DNA of 64,000 nt from Chitinophagaceae bacterium (GCA_016786845.1 JAEUVB010000015.1:186001-250000), one strand, 5' to 3'. Positions 24,658 to 34,967 are shown, counted from the stretch's first letter. The notes: a model not told the origin generated them from the letters alone. A program made the numbers and translations.

Positions 24658-24802
24658 ACAGTTTGATTTACAAGTCGTCGATAGGCAAATGCCGATATTC
24701 AGGGTGAATACACAGAGCCTATACGCAAACCCAATGCCAAAAATAATAAAATATGGAGGTATTTCTACCTGTTAGCCGAAAAACATGGCTGCCGGGCAGG
24801 GA

Positions 24803-27800
24803 TTACTTCCCGTGGCACTGTTTATATTTCTTTCCGCTGCCGCAAGGACAAGGATCATTTCGGCCAATCTTTGGTTCCAGTCGCTTGATCGGATCTTGCT
24901 TCACCGGTGTTGGATCAATATAGTCTCTCTCGTTGGCCGCATAGTCTTCACCACGTGATTCGATCTCCTCACGGTTGGCACGCATACGACTCATATCCGT
25001 TTTCTCAGGAGCAGCCTGATGGATTTCTTGTTCCTGTTGCATCGGAATACCACTGCGTAAAAGGAATGAAGCAATATGCTTGTTCGTTGTTCCGATCATA
25101 TCTCTGAAAAGATTGAACGCTTCAAACTTATAAATCAACAAAGGATCTTTTTGTTCGTAGCTGGCCAGCTGTACAGACTGTTTCAATTCATCCATCTGAC
25201 GAAGATGATTCTTCCAGGATTCATCGATGAAACTCAATGTAATTTGTCGTTCCAAAGAATAAATCAAATCACGGCCTTCAGTCTCCACACTTTTTTTCAG
25301 GTTGGTGAGAATCTGTATTCCGCGAAGGCCATCAGTAAATGGTACAGCGATATTATCGACACGATCTCCATTTTGCTGGAGAATATTTTGAAACACCGGT
25401 GCGGTTTGTTCACGAATGAATCCGGATTTGCGATGGTAGGTGGCAATTAATTGATGATAGAGTTTATCAGCCAATTGGTCTGCATCGATTTTCAGAAATT
25501 CAGCTTCTGTGATTTCAGGTTCAAACGCAAAATCCCGAAGCACTTCCAATTGAAATTCTTCGTAATTGCGATTCGAATCAAATTGTTTAGCCACAAGGGT
25601 ACAACAATCAAAGAAGGCATTATCCAAATCCAAAGCCAAACGCTCACCGAACAGCGCGTTTCTGCGTCGTGTATAGATGACCTCACGCTGAGCATTCATC
25701 ACATCATCATATTCCAGCAAACGCTTACGGATGCCGAAGTTATTTTCTTCTACTTTTTTCTGGGCACGTTCGATGGATTTAGTGATCATGCTGTGTTGAA
25801 TCACATCACCATCTTTGTGACCGAGTTTATCCATCCATCCGCTCAGTTTTTCACTGCCGAATAAACGCATCAAATCATCTTCCAGTGAAACAAAAAACTG
25901 TGAACTACCCGGATCGCCCTGACGACCGGCACGTCCGCGCAACTGACGGTCTACACGTCGGCTTTCATGGCGCTCGGTACCGATAATGGCTAATCCACCG
26001 GCTTCTTTTACACCCGGTCCGAGTTTGATATCCGTACCACGACCAGCCATATTGGTGGCTATGGTGACAGCGCCACTCAGTCCGGCCTCTGTTACGATCT
26101 GAGCCTCACGAGCATGTTGTTTTGCATTCAATACATTGTGGGGCACCTTATCAAAGGCCAGCATTTTACTTAATAATTCAGAAACCTCTACCGAGGTGGT
26201 ACCCACCAACACCGGGCGTCCGGCTCCGGTGAGTTTTTTAATTTCTTCAATGACCGCACGATATTTTTCGCGCTTGGTTTTGAAGACTAAATCTTGTTCA
26301 TCCTTACGTATGATACTCAAATTGGTCGGAATGGTGGTGACATCTAATTTATATATCTGCCAAAATTCACCGGCTTCCGTTTCCGCTGTACCGGTCATAC
26401 CGGCCAGCTTATGATACATCCTGAAATAATTTTGTAAGGTTACGGTGGCAAAAGTTTGCGTGGCCGCTTCGACATCTACGTTCTCTTTGGCTTCAATGGC
26501 CTGATGCAATCCATCGCTGTATCGGCGACCTTCAAGGATACGGCCGGTTTGTTCATCTACGATTTTTACTTTGCCATCCATTACCACATACTCCACATCT
26601 TTTTCGAAAAGGGTATAGGCTTTCAACAATTGCTGTATGGTATGGATACGATCGGCCTTCACAGAGTATTCTTGCAGGAAAGCATCTTTGCGCGCCAATT
26701 TCTCTTCAGGTGTCAAGTTTGCGTTTTCGATTTCCGCTAATCCGGTTGCAATATCCGGCATCACAAAGAAGTTAGGATCTTCGGCATTTCCGGTCAGGAA
26801 ATGAGTTCCTTTTTCAGTCAGATCAACTTGATTGTTTTTTTCATCTATGGTAAAATATAGTTCACTGTCTACTTTAGGCATGTTCTTTTGCTGATCGGCC
26901 AAATAGTAGTTTTCTGTTTTTTGTAATACCTGACGAATACCCACTTCACTCAAAAACTTAATGGTAGATCCGTTCTTCGGTAAACCGCGGTGAGCACGAA
27001 GGAGCGCAAGTCCTCCGCCTTCCTTATCATCATTACCTTCGGTAATTAATTTTTTCGCTTCGAGTAAGAAAGCATTCACGACCTTACGCTGAGCCTCAAC
27101 CAATTTTTCAATTCTGGGTTTGAGGAAATGAAATTCCTGATCGTCACCTTTAGGTACCGGACCGGAAATAATCAAAGGGGTACGCGCATCATCGATCAAT
27201 ACGCTATCCACCTCATCCACCATCGCGAAATGAAGTTTGCGCTGTACCATTTCTTCCGGATTATGCACCATATTATCTCTCAGATAATCGAAACCAAATT
27301 CATTATTGGTACCATAGGTGATATCTGCCAAATAGGCATTGCGTCTTTCGGGAGAATTAGGTTGATGCTTATCGATACAATCGACCGTGAGTCCGAGCCA
27401 TTCAAATAAAGTGCCGTTCCATTCACTATCACGTCGGGCGAGATAATCATTCACCGTTACCAGATGCACTCCTTCGCCGGTCAAGCCATTGAGGTAAGAG
27501 GGTAGGGTAGACACGAGGGTTTTACCTTCCCCGGTAGCCATTTCGGAAATCTTACCTTCATGTAAATTATATCCACCTACGAGCTGCACATCATAGTGCA
27601 CCATGTTCCAGGTCACTTCACCACCGGCAGCGGTCCATGAATTTTTATAAATGGCATCGTCACCCTCTATAGTGATATAGTTTTTCTTCACCGCAAGGGT
27701 TCTGTCTAAATCGGTGGCTTTACTGCGCAGTTCGGTATTTTCTTTAAAACGGCGAGAAGCCTCTTTCACTACAGCAAAGGCTTCGGGGAGGATCTGCAGC

Positions 27801-28108
27801 AAGACTTCTTCCAATTGTTTATCCCGATCTTTAACCAGCTGATCGATCTGTTTAAAGATCTCACTTTTGCGATGAATATCTTCCGTTTGTTCTGCTACTT
27901 GTTTTTGTGCACTGATCTCTGCGGTGATAGCCTGCACATGATTTTGTATGCGTTGTTTAAACTCAGGTGTTTTGGCCCGGAGTTCATCCATACTGAGGCT
28001 TTGATAAGACTGGAAATATTGATTGATCTGGTCAATGACGGGACCGATTTTTTTCACGTCTTTTTCCGATTTACTACCGCCAAAAAGTTTATTGATGAAT
28101 TTTAACAT
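24803..28108 (-). CDS. secA: Preprotein translocase ATPase SecA
   Basis: The protein has 1101 residues, longer than the typical 900 but normal for Bacteroidota, where insertions in the nucleotide-binding and linker regions are common. The Walker A region is [20 protein letters not shown], the DEAD-like Walker B is [19 protein letters not shown], and motif VI is [23 protein letters not shown]. The C-terminal SEC-C zinc motif is [19 protein letters not shown]. SecA drives Sec-dependent export at the inner membrane with SecYEG. The 5' leader is about 90 nt to a TATATTTG box (28206-28213). Confidence 0.97.
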   Translation of the reverse strand: MLKFINKLFGGSKSEKDVKKIGPVIDQINQYFQSYQSLSMDELRAKTPEFKQRIQNHVQAITAEISAQKQVAEQTEDIHRKSEIFKQIDQLVKDRDKQLEEVLLQILPEAFAVVKEASRRFKENTELRSKATDLDRTLAVKKNYITIEGDDAIYKNSWTAAGGEVTWNMVHYDVQLVGGYNLHEGKISEMATGEGKTLVSTLPSYLNGLTGEGVHLVTVNDYLARRDSEWNGTLFEWLGLTVDCIDKHQPNSPERRNAYLADITYGTNNEFGFDYLRDNMVHNPEEMVQRKLHFAMVDEVDSVLIDDARTPLIISGPVPKGDDQEFHFLKPRIEKLVEAQRKVVNAFLLEAKKLITEGNDDKEGGGLALLRAHRGLPKNGSTIKFLSEVGIRQVLQKTENYYLADQQKNMPKVDSELYFTIDEKNNQVDLTEKGTHFLTGNAEDPNFFVMPDIATGLAEIENANLTPEEKLARKDAFLQEYSVKADRIHTIQQLLKAYTLFEKDVEYVVMDGKVKIVDEQTGRILEGRRYSDGLHQAIEAKENVDVEAATQTFATVTLQNYFRMYHKLAGMTGTAETEAGEFWQIYKLDVTTIPTNLSIIRKDEQDLVFKTKREKYRAVIEEIKKLTGAGRPVLVGTTSVEVSELLSKMLAFDKVPHNVLNAKQHAREAQIVTEAGLSGAVTIATNMAGRGTDIKLGPGVKEAGGLAIIGTERHESRRVDRQLRGRAGRQGDPGSSQFFVSLEDDLMRLFGSEKLSGWMDKLGHKDGDVIQHSMITKSIERAQKKVEENNFGIRKRLLEYDDVMNAQREVIYTRRRNALFGERLALDLDNAFFDCCTLVAKQFDSNRNYEEFQLEVLRDFAFEPEITEAEFLKIDADQLADKLYHQLIATYHRKSGFIREQTAPVFQNILQQNGDRVDNIAVPFTDGLRGIQILTNLKKSVETEGRDLIYSLERQITLSFIDESWKNHLRQMDELKQSVQLASYEQKDPLLIYKFEAFNLFRDMIGTTNKHIASFLLRSGIPMQQEQEIHQAAPEKTDMSRMRANREEIESRGEDYAANERDYIDPTPVKQDPIKRLEPKIGRNDPCPCGSGKKYKQCHGK

Positions 28109-28205
28109 AGTTGCTTTTTATCTGTTGACCGGAAAGAGCCGGTCTGATTTGTTTTTCAAATAGTATGCTATCTTTTACACTTCTGACAAAGTGGCTGAAA
28201 GCGGG

Positions 28206-28213
28206 CAAATATA
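28206..28213 (-). promoter_or_regulatory. -7 promoter box TATATTTG of secA
   Basis: On the minus strand TATATTTG matches TAnnTTTG, 97 nt before the secA ATG at 28108. A TTG is present 14 nt upstream, closer than usual. If used, secA has a leader of about 90 nt, unlike the short leaders elsewhere, leaving room for SecM-like or structural regulation; no such element is recognised. Confidence 0.35.
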
Positions 28214-28263
28214 AGACGAATCAACGTCAAAGGAAGTAGGGCAGGGTATTTTTCTGCGATAAA

Positions 28264-28290
28264 AAAATCCCGCAACGTGTGCGGGATTTT
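28264..28290. terminator. Bidirectional hairpin terminator
   Basis: AAAATCCCGC (28264-28273) pairs perfectly with GCGGGATTTT (28281-28290). Poly-A before and poly-T after allow it to end transcription from both sides, in particular the minus-strand gene at 28310. Confidence 0.9.
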
Positions 28291-28309
28291 CAATATCATT
28301 TACGTCAGA

Positions 28310-28837
28310 TTATTCGTATTCATTACGCATGATACCATAAAACTGGAAGGTCTTTTGCTTGTAGCCTTTTTCATAGTATTTATCGGTATCTCCAAACTCA
28401 GGCATAGTCACCCAATCTTTAGATTTTGTTTTGTACCAGCGATAGATCGCGATATGGTTTTCAGCTCTGCGAATCGGTGCATAAAATTGAAGAGATTTCA
28501 AGGTATAACCCTTCTGCATCATGTCGCTGTCTGTAACTTCATCTTCTGCAATGCTGGTTTGATCTTTCGTTACAGGATTCGTCCAACGATAAATCGCTAC
28601 GCGATCCGGGCCGGGAGTTTTGAATGCATAAAACAGCAATGTCTTTTCTTTATATTTCCATTGCAGCAATTGACCTTCCTGAATCTCTCCGTCGGCAAGC
28701 GTCACATAATTATTATCCACGGTATTTAACCAACGATATACACGTATTAAATCTTCATTCGGATACTGAGCAGATGCATTCTTACCTACCGATATCAAGG
28801 CCAATAATGCGATGATGCAATAAAGTGATTTTCTCAT
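28310..28837 (-). CDS. Secreted protein with repeated IYRW-type motifs
   Basis: From the ATG at 28837 the protein has 175 residues. The signal peptide is MRKSLYCIIALLALISVGKNASAQ. The rest is three repeats of about 50 residues, each with an I/VYRW start (LIRVYRWLNTVDNNYVT, VAIYRWTNPVTKDQTS, IAIYRWYKTKSKDWVT) and ending in LQFYA or FQFYG. Such repeats resemble the bacterial DUF5648 family, often next to cell-wall enzymes. No catalytic motif or sorting domain is visible. It is a monocistronic gene ending at the bidirectional hairpin (28264-28290). The function is unknown. Confidence 0.7.
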   Translation of the reverse strand: MRKSLYCIIALLALISVGKNASAQYPNEDLIRVYRWLNTVDNNYVTLADGEIQEGQLLQWKYKEKTLLFYAFKTPGPDRVAIYRWTNPVTKDQTSIAEDEVTDSDMMQKGYTLKSLQFYAPIRRAENHIAIYRWYKTKSKDWVTMPEFGDTDKYYEKGYKQKTFQFYGIMRNEYE

Positions 28838-29061
28838 ATAGCTTATGTTTTTCTGTTTTTTCGAATTACAATGATAGTTAATTGAATCAAATCTACACAA
28901 TTTTTTACCGAATTTTATGGGAAAAACTCAAAAATCAGGAAATTTAACCTGCGCAGTGTTCAATTTACAGAATTAGTTTTCTACCTTTAAACTACCAATC
29001 GTTTAACTTGGTCTTAACTTCATCGTACTTAATCAATTACAAATTATAAAAATTCTTTCCC

Positions 29062-30786
29062 ATGGGTGACTATAACAGAAAAGAATTCATCAATGCCTTC
29101 ATGCCGGACCGGAAAAAAGAACCCGCTCCTTATGATATCAACAAAGATGAACTGGTCAAGAAATATGGCAATCATTCCCTGCCCCTGAAGGTAAAACGAT
29201 CCCGTGCCGGACTCTCACAATACACCGGTACCTGGGGCAATACCCAAAAGATCCATTTGCTGCGCCGATTGATGTTTGGCGCCAAGCCTTCAGACCTTGC
29301 CGCGCTGAGTGGCTTAACGATGAGTCAGGCTGTGGATTTACTCATCAATGCCGTGCCGCCCACACCGGCCCCTCCGGTTAATTTTTATGAAGCCACCTAT
29401 GCCGATCCCAATGGCATTCCATTAGGCTCTACATGGATCAATGCGCCTTATGGCGATGGTACCGTAAATTATTACCGATACCTTTCCATCAGAGGTTGGT
29501 GGATGAATAATATTCTCAACCAAACCATGAGCATACAGGAAAAGATGATCGTTTTCTGGAGCAACTCTCTCGCCACCGAAGCCAATGTGGTCGGCGATTC
29601 CAGATTGCAATATAAATACATGGATCTCCTGCGCACCTATGCCCTGGGCAATTACAAGCAGTTTGTAAAGGCCATGACCAAAGAGCCGATGATGTTGTTT
29701 TACCTCAACGGACACTACAATATCAAAAACTCTCCCGATGAAAACTATGCCCGCGAACTGCAGGAACTTTTCACCATCGGTAAGGGCACTACTTTGTGGA
29801 ACGAAGATGATGTAAAGGCTGCAGCCAAGGTACTAACCGGCTTCCGTGCCAATACCACCACCCTTACCACCTCTTTCGACTCCACCAAACACGAAACGGC
29901 CAATAAAACCTTTTCGGCCTTTTATAATAATACCGTCATTACCGGACAAAGCGGTGCCGCCGGCGAAAATGAGCTCGATGACCTGCTCAATATGATCTTC
30001 GCGAAAGATACCTATGTCGCCAAACACATTTGCCGCAAGATTTACCGCTTCTTCGTGTATTATGATATCGATGCCAATATCGAATCCACTATCATCTCAG
30101 GTCTCGCCCAGACTTTCATTAATAATAATTGGGATATCAAACCGGTCCTCTTGCAATTGTTTAAAAGCGACCACTTCTACGATGCCCTCACGATGGATTG
30201 CTATATCCGCACACCCATGGATTATTATTTAGGACTCATGCGTAGCACGGGAACACAGATCCCGGGCACTCTACCCATCGATGAATTCTATGCCGCCCAC
30301 TATACCCTCGCTTACCTCTGTGAAGTCACAGGTATGGATCCCGGCAGTCCGCCATCTGTTTCCGGATGGCCGGCCTTTTATCAGGCCCCTCAATTCCATC
30401 AGATGTGGATCAATTCGGATACCCTCCCTAAGCGCATGAAATATACCGATGCCCTCATCAGCAATTACGGTATTTATGTCAACTCGAACTATCAGATCAA
30501 ATGTGATGTGCTGCAATTCGCACAAACCCTGTCTACTCCGTCCGACCCTGTGGCCCTCGTCGATCAATGTGTATTTTATCTCCTGGCCATCGGTTTGTCA
30601 CAGTCTTTGAAGGACTATTATAAATCCATCCTGCTTTCCGGTCAAACCGCCAATTACTATTGGACCAATGCCTGGAACGACTATATCAATAACCCCGGCA
30701 ATGCCACTTATGAAGGTATTGTACGCACCCGACTTCAACTGATGTTGCTGGAAATGCTGCGCATGGCCGAACATCAACTCTGTTAA
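29062..30786 (+). CDS. DUF1800 family protein
   Basis: The protein has 574 residues and matches DUF1800: HLLRRLMFGAKPSDLAAL at about 67-85, then SIQEKMIVFWSNSLAT, YARELQELFTIGKG, and KHICRKIYRFFVYYDID. DUF1800 genes are regularly followed by DUF1501 genes in Gram-negative bacteria, as here, 33 nt upstream of the DUF1501 start. The function is not established; the pair is thought to be exported. No signal peptide is visible at the N-terminus of this protein, so it may travel with its partner. Codons end mostly in C, unlike the genes left of 24 kb. Confidence 0.9.
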   Translation: MGDYNRKEFINAFMPDRKKEPAPYDINKDELVKKYGNHSLPLKVKRSRAGLSQYTGTWGNTQKIHLLRRLMFGAKPSDLAALSGLTMSQAVDLLINAVPPTPAPPVNFYEATYADPNGIPLGSTWINAPYGDGTVNYYRYLSIRGWWMNNILNQTMSIQEKMIVFWSNSLATEANVVGDSRLQYKYMDLLRTYALGNYKQFVKAMTKEPMMLFYLNGHYNIKNSPDENYARELQELFTIGKGTTLWNEDDVKAAAKVLTGFRANTTTLTTSFDSTKHETANKTFSAFYNNTVITGQSGAAGENELDDLLNMIFAKDTYVAKHICRKIYRFFVYYDIDANIESTIISGLAQTFINNNWDIKPVLLQLFKSDHFYDALTMDCYIRTPMDYYLGLMRSTGTQIPGTLPIDEFYAAHYTLAYLCEVTGMDPGSPPSVSGWPAFYQAPQFHQMWINSDTLPKRMKYTDALISNYGIYVNSNYQIKCDVLQFAQTLSTPSDPVALVDQCVFYLLAIGLSQSLKDYYKSILLSGQTANYYWTNAWNDYINNPGNATYEGIVRTRLQLMLLEMLRMAEHQLC

Positions 30787-30819
30787 ACCCCATTTCAACA
30801 CACCTTAAAACGTCTTAAC

Positions 30820-32394
30820 ATGAAGAGAAGAGATTTCCTCAAAATGGGTTCCTTGGCCACCCTGGCCTATACAATCAACGGGATGCCTATCCATACTTTC
30901 GGACAGAGCGGACTGCTGTCTATGTTGTCTAAAAACCGCAGTACCAACGGCAATATTTTGGTCCTCATCCGCATGTCGGGTGGTAACGACGGACTCAATA
31001 CCATTATCCCCCTCGACAAATACAGTGAACTGTCGGTGGCCAGGCCCAACCTGCTCATCAATCAGCCCGATGTATTGCCACTCAATGGTTCGAGTGTTAC
31101 GGGTATGCACCCTGCCATGACGGCCTTGCAAAATATGTATAATAATGGCAAGGTCAATATCATTCAGGGGGTCTCTTATCCCGATCCGAATTTCTCCCAC
31201 TTCCGCGCCACCGATATCATGTTCTCGGCGGCCGATTCCAATACCTACCTCGAAACAGGTTGGGTAGGTCGCTATATCGACAATCGCTTCCCCGGGGCTC
31301 CTCAGGCCTATCCGGATGCCAATTTCCTCGATCCTTTATCCGTCGAAATCGGCTCCTCAGTCTCGTCTATGTTCTCGGGCGTAAACGGTCTCAACGGTCT
31401 GGCTATTTCCAGCATCAGTTCATTCTACAATATTGTGAACGGTACCGTCGATCCGGCCCCGGCCACACCTGCCGGAAACGAGCTCACCTATATTCGCTTC
31501 ATCTCTCAGCAGACTCAGGCCTATACTCAGGTCATTCAGAATGCGGCCAACTTGGGTACCAATATGGCCACCTATCCTGCCAATAATAATTTGGCCGACC
31601 AATTAAAGATCGTCGCCCGCCTCATCTCAGGCGGACTCAAAACGCCTGTCTATATGGTCAATATCGGCGGCTTCGATACCCACGACAATCAGGTGGATGC
31701 CCTAGATCATTCTACCGGTTTCCATGCCGATCTCTTGAAGAAATTATCTGATGCCATCGGAGCCTTCCAACAAGATCTCGAACTTCTCGGGAAAGATGAT
31801 ATCGTGGCCGGCTGCACCTTCTCCGAATTTGGCCGCCGGATCAAGTCCAATGCCAGCGATGGTTCCGACCACGGATCCGGTATGCCGATGATGGTGTTTG
31901 GTAAGAAAGTGAACCCAACCATTATCGGAAGTAATCCTGTGATTCCGGCATCCGCAACGGTCAACGATAATGTAGCCATGCAACACGACTTCCGCCAAAT
32001 CTATTCTACTATTTTGTCCGACTGGTTAGGACTCTATCCTTCCGATGTCACATCCGTCCTCAACGGACAGAGCTACCAGTGGTTGCCCATCTTCAAGTGG
32101 GCCACAGGGCAGGGCGAAACACCCATGCCTTCAACCCAGCTGTCCCTCGAACAAAATTTCCCGAATCCATTCCGTTCCCATACCACCATACGCTTTACCC
32201 ACAGTGGGGGAGCGGTTCAAATTTTACTCTACGACGAAATGGGACGCATGCTCCGGGTGCTCTACGAAAACGATCTCCCGGCCGGTACCTTCGATGTGGG
32301 CGTGGAAAGAGATGCCCTCCCTGCAGGAAACTATTTCTACCAACTCCATACCGGCTCTCAAAAGATGAGCAAGAAAATGGTGATCGTGAATTGA
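30820..32394 (+). CDS. DUF1501 family protein with Tat signal and T9SS sorting domain
   Basis: The protein has 524 residues. The N-terminus MKRRDFLKMGSLATLAYT carries a twin-arginine motif (RRDFLK), so it is folded in the cytoplasm and exported by Tat. The DUF1501 body has VLIRMSGGNDGLNTIIPL, GGFDTHDNQVD and FSEFGRRIKSNASDGSDHGSG, the last close to alkaline-phosphatase-like metal sites (the family is structurally related to sulfatases/phosphatases). The C-terminal 80 residues (LEQNFPNPFRSHTTIRFTH ... PAGNYFYQLHTGSQKMSKKM) are a T9SS sorting domain, so it ends up on the cell surface. It is co-transcribed with DUF1800. A Tat signal plus T9SS sorting on one protein is noteworthy. Confidence 0.9.
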   Translation: MKRRDFLKMGSLATLAYTINGMPIHTFGQSGLLSMLSKNRSTNGNILVLIRMSGGNDGLNTIIPLDKYSELSVARPNLLINQPDVLPLNGSSVTGMHPAMTALQNMYNNGKVNIIQGVSYPDPNFSHFRATDIMFSAADSNTYLETGWVGRYIDNRFPGAPQAYPDANFLDPLSVEIGSSVSSMFSGVNGLNGLAISSISSFYNIVNGTVDPAPATPAGNELTYIRFISQQTQAYTQVIQNAANLGTNMATYPANNNLADQLKIVARLISGGLKTPVYMVNIGGFDTHDNQVDALDHSTGFHADLLKKLSDAIGAFQQDLELLGKDDIVAGCTFSEFGRRIKSNASDGSDHGSGMPMMVFGKKVNPTIIGSNPVIPASATVNDNVAMQHDFRQIYSTILSDWLGLYPSDVTSVLNGQSYQWLPIFKWATGQGETPMPSTQLSLEQNFPNPFRSHTTIRFTHSGGAVQILLYDEMGRMLRVLYENDLPAGTFDVGVERDALPAGNYFYQLHTGSQKMSKKMVIVN

Positions 32395-32448
32395 AGGGAA
32401 TGATTTTCTTTGCGGCAGTTCATGACACTCCACCGGTGAGCGTTAATC

Positions 32449-34029
32449 CTATGGGTTAGTGTCACTCATTAATTGCTCAAAGCTGATCATAATAAATTCA
32501 GCCGGTCTCACCACAGCCACTTGTATGTTCACCCGCAATATCCCATCCAATAGATCATTTGCATTCATGGTCACACCCAAACCACACTGCACATGAAAAG
32601 CCTCCGATGGTTTATTGCCCTGCAAGCCGCCTTGCTTCCATATCGACATCAGAAAATTCTCCAACATCGAGATCACAGTCTGCCAGGTATTTGCATTGTT
32701 AGGCTCAAACACATAAGCCCGGGTCGCCAATTGACACGATTGCTCCAAAAAGATCGTCATTCTTCTCACCGATATATATCGCCATTCATTACTATTCCCG
32801 TCCAGGGTACGTGCCCCCCATACCAGTATGCCTATGCCGTTAAAAAAACGAATCGCGTTCACCGATTTGCCGCTCACCGCATCCACATTCAAATTTCCTT
32901 GCTGCATATCCGACAATTGTATGGGCAATCCTACCGCACCGGCTATGGTCCTGTTGGCCGGCGCCTTCCACGGACCCATCATCGCATCCACGTTCGTGAT
33001 CAAACCGGCCATGGCACCACTCGGGGGCAATACATTGGCATGATCTAAAATGTGTTTGACGATACGGCAATAGGTTTTACTCGCCATCATCAGGGATTGG
33101 TGCAATTGCGCAACAGAAAACGTGCTATGCGGTTTTTGTATTTCCGCTATAATGGTCGCAGCCATTGCATCATCTTTCGACACCGGGTTAATGATGGCCG
33201 ACAGCACTTTCATATCGCCCCCGCAGATTTGGGTATAATCGATATCTTGATCCTGCATCATTTGGGTTTTTACAAACGGATAGTAAGCCGCACCGTATGA
33301 AAGTCCCTCCAAGCCTGTACCGTCTCTGAATGTTTGGATATCATTTTGCCACAGCAGCGCATCTGGCTGATGCCCGCCTTTGATGTCCAGTATACTGATG
33401 GAGGTGCCCATGCTCGAACTTTGAGCCAGCATGGTCTTCATCAGCGTGCTGTAATCATCGGCACTCAGTAAGGTGGCATCCGGACAAATATAAAGTGTGG
33501 GCTCAGGCTCATCCTTTAAGGCAGACAGTCCGCCCAATAAATCGGGCAGACGAATATTCGGATTCACCGGCGCCTCCCCGGCTTTCAGTGCCGTATGAGA
33601 TGGTGCACCATAGGTGCCAACAGACACGATATACGCATCACCGCCTCCATTCTCATAAAACAAACGCAGACTATTGTACAAATAATAAATGGTGGAAGCA
33701 TCCGGTACGATGGAATAATACTTTCCATCGATTTGCACATCATTTCCCTGTGCAGTTTGAGCGGCTTGCGCCACCACATAATACTCCGGATGATACTGTT
33801 TCGCCGCTGCCGCCGGTGCCGGAGGATTCGGATAGCCAAAGATCATCAAGAAATCATTGAGCGAGCTTATCCTCATCGGCTGATTCAAATACGATCTGCC
33901 TTCATAGCTGGCCTGAGGCGTATACCCTATAAATGCCGGCACCGCCGTAGCCACCGGTACTACAGCATTCGGAAAGGCATTCAATTCCTCAATAAATATG
34001 CCGGGGGTTTTTAGGTGGGGGGTGCTCAT
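32449..34029 (-). CDS. Contractile tail sheath protein (phage tail/eCIS type), orphan
   Basis: The protein has 526 residues. The N-terminus PGIFIEELNAFPNAVVPVATAVPAFIGYT is the usual start of sheath proteins (VPGVYIEE...). Later come YNSLRLFYENGGGDAYIVSVG, and the C-terminus VNIQVAVVRPAEFIMISFEQ, all typical of tail sheath proteins of R-type tailocins, phages and extracellular contractile injection systems. Sheath subunits contract to drive the inner tube. No tube, baseplate, spike, ATPase or other injection gene is in the window, so it is an orphan here. It could be domesticated, or the rest may lie elsewhere. It is convergent with DUF1501 and 54 nt from it. The codon use (many C-ending codons) is like its neighbours, with no sign of recent transfer. 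Confidence 0.82.
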   Translation of the reverse strand: MSTPHLKTPGIFIEELNAFPNAVVPVATAVPAFIGYTPQASYEGRSYLNQPMRISSLNDFLMIFGYPNPPAPAAAAKQYHPEYYVVAQAAQTAQGNDVQIDGKYYSIVPDASTIYYLYNSLRLFYENGGGDAYIVSVGTYGAPSHTALKAGEAPVNPNIRLPDLLGGLSALKDEPEPTLYICPDATLLSADDYSTLMKTMLAQSSSMGTSISILDIKGGHQPDALLWQNDIQTFRDGTGLEGLSYGAAYYPFVKTQMMQDQDIDYTQICGGDMKVLSAIINPVSKDDAMAATIIAEIQKPHSTFSVAQLHQSLMMASKTYCRIVKHILDHANVLPPSGAMAGLITNVDAMMGPWKAPANRTIAGAVGLPIQLSDMQQGNLNVDAVSGKSVNAIRFFNGIGILVWGARTLDGNSNEWRYISVRRMTIFLEQSCQLATRAYVFEPNNANTWQTVISMLENFLMSIWKQGGLQGNKPSEAFHVQCGLGVTMNANDLLDGILRVNIQVAVVRPAEFIMISFEQLMSDTNP

Positions 34030-34150
34030 GGGGTTGTGGTTTTAAATGTTTATAGGACTGATTGGTTTGGTAGTCGAGGTTAAGTTCCTTTTCAAATATA
34101 AGTCTCTCGATTGAAAATGTAGGCTCCCCATTTTTAGTACTATTCAAAAG

Positions 34151-34382
34151 TTCATAAACCAAATAACTTTATTCATAAACTAAATTACTTTATTCATAAA
34201 CTAAATAAGTGTAGCAATAAACCAAATTACTTTATTCATTAACTAAATAGGTTTACTCATAAACCAAAATACTTTATTCATAAACCAAATAAGTTTATTC
34301 ATTAACTAAATAGGTTTATTCATTAACTAAATAAGTTTATTTATTAACTAAAAAAAGTTTATGACTAAACTAACAAAGTTTA
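34151..34382. repeat. Tandem array of 21-bp AT-rich repeats (11 copies)
   Basis: Eleven near-identical units start at 34151, 34172, 34193 and so on, with a period of exactly 21 bp except one 22-bp unit. The consensus begins TTCATAAACTAAAT and ends AGTTTA or ACTTTA. Stop codons occur in most frames on both strands, so it is not coding. It lies in the divergent gap between the sheath gene and the His-rich gene. A second array with the same period but a different sequence is at 56321-56696. Confidence 0.9.
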
Positions 34383-34396
34383 ACCCTAATTCCATT

Positions 34397-34444
34397 CTAC
34401 GAAACGTCCTCGTTTCGTAGTCCTATTATGTCGCATGCTGCGAC
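34397..34444. repeat. Two adjacent palindromes (hairpin-forming)
   Basis: CTACGAAACG (34397-34406) pairs with CGTTTCGTAG (34411-34420) around a 4-nt loop. GTCGCA (34430-34435) pairs with TGCGAC (34439-34444) around TGC. Neither has a T-tract, so they look like repeats or binding sites more than terminators. Confidence 0.75.
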
Positions 34445-34446
34445 GT

Positions 34447-34816
34447 ACGAAATCTCGAATAAGCCCGCACTCTCCCTCGCAGGATTTCGCCCCTCACCCC
34501 TGCCACCGACCTCCCGCACTATAAATCGATGACCATACTCTCCTTAGAAGGACTGCGCCTGATAAAGTTTTAGCAATTTTTAAGTTGAACGCAGCGTAGC
34601 GTCTTTGCAAGGATGCACGACCGCTATTGGGCCGTCATTGCGAGGAGGCACGACGAAGCAACCCCATGCTACGAAGCACCCTTTTCACCCCATGAGATTG
34701 CTTCGTACCTCGCAATGACGTAAAACTTTATAGCGCGCTTTTTCTTTGTTACTTTCTATTACTAAAAAAGAAAGTAAAGAAAGCTCAAAGCCTACGAAAT
34801 CTCGAATAAGCCCGCA
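34447..34816. repeat. 23-bp direct repeat flanking a REP-like element
   Basis: The same 23 bases (ACGAAATCTCGAATAAGC then CCGCA) occur at 34447-34469 and 34794-34816. Between them lies the REP-like inverted repeat (34633-34720). The arrangement resembles the scar of a small mobile repeat, but no transposase gene is present. Confidence 0.6.
34633..34720. repeat. REP-like inverted repeat
   Basis: CGTCATTGCGAGG (34633-34645) is the perfect inverse of CCTCGCAATGACG (34708-34720). A further stem pairs ACGAAGCAA (34653-34661) with TTGCTTCGT (34698-34706). The motif CGTCATTGCGAGG...GCAAT is a known type of dispersed bacterial repeat. Such elements can affect mRNA ends or supercoiling. Confidence 0.82.
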
Positions 34817-34954
34817 TCCACTTACAAACTAAGCACACACTCTGTCTCGGACCGGCCTTATTAAACATTCATCATTCACCACTCAACATTGACGAAGTCA
34901 CCCCCGGCCCTATCAATCATTCATCATTAAACCTTCAACATTCCCAAACTTATT

Positions 34955-34962
34955 TACCTTTG
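34955..34962 (+). promoter_or_regulatory. -7 promoter box TACCTTTG of the metal-uptake cluster
   Basis: TACCTTTG matches TAnnTTTG and ends 5 nt before the ATG at 34968, predicting a nearly leaderless mRNA for the His-rich gene. No clear -33 TTG is visible. Just upstream is a motif (aacattcatcatt) that also occurs next to ssrA. Confidence 0.55.
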
Positions 34963-34967
34963 CATCC

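Noticed and set aside
32449..34029. Prophage or tailocin cluster
   Set aside because: Only the sheath gene is present; no capsid, tube, baseplate, lysis or integrase gene is in the window.
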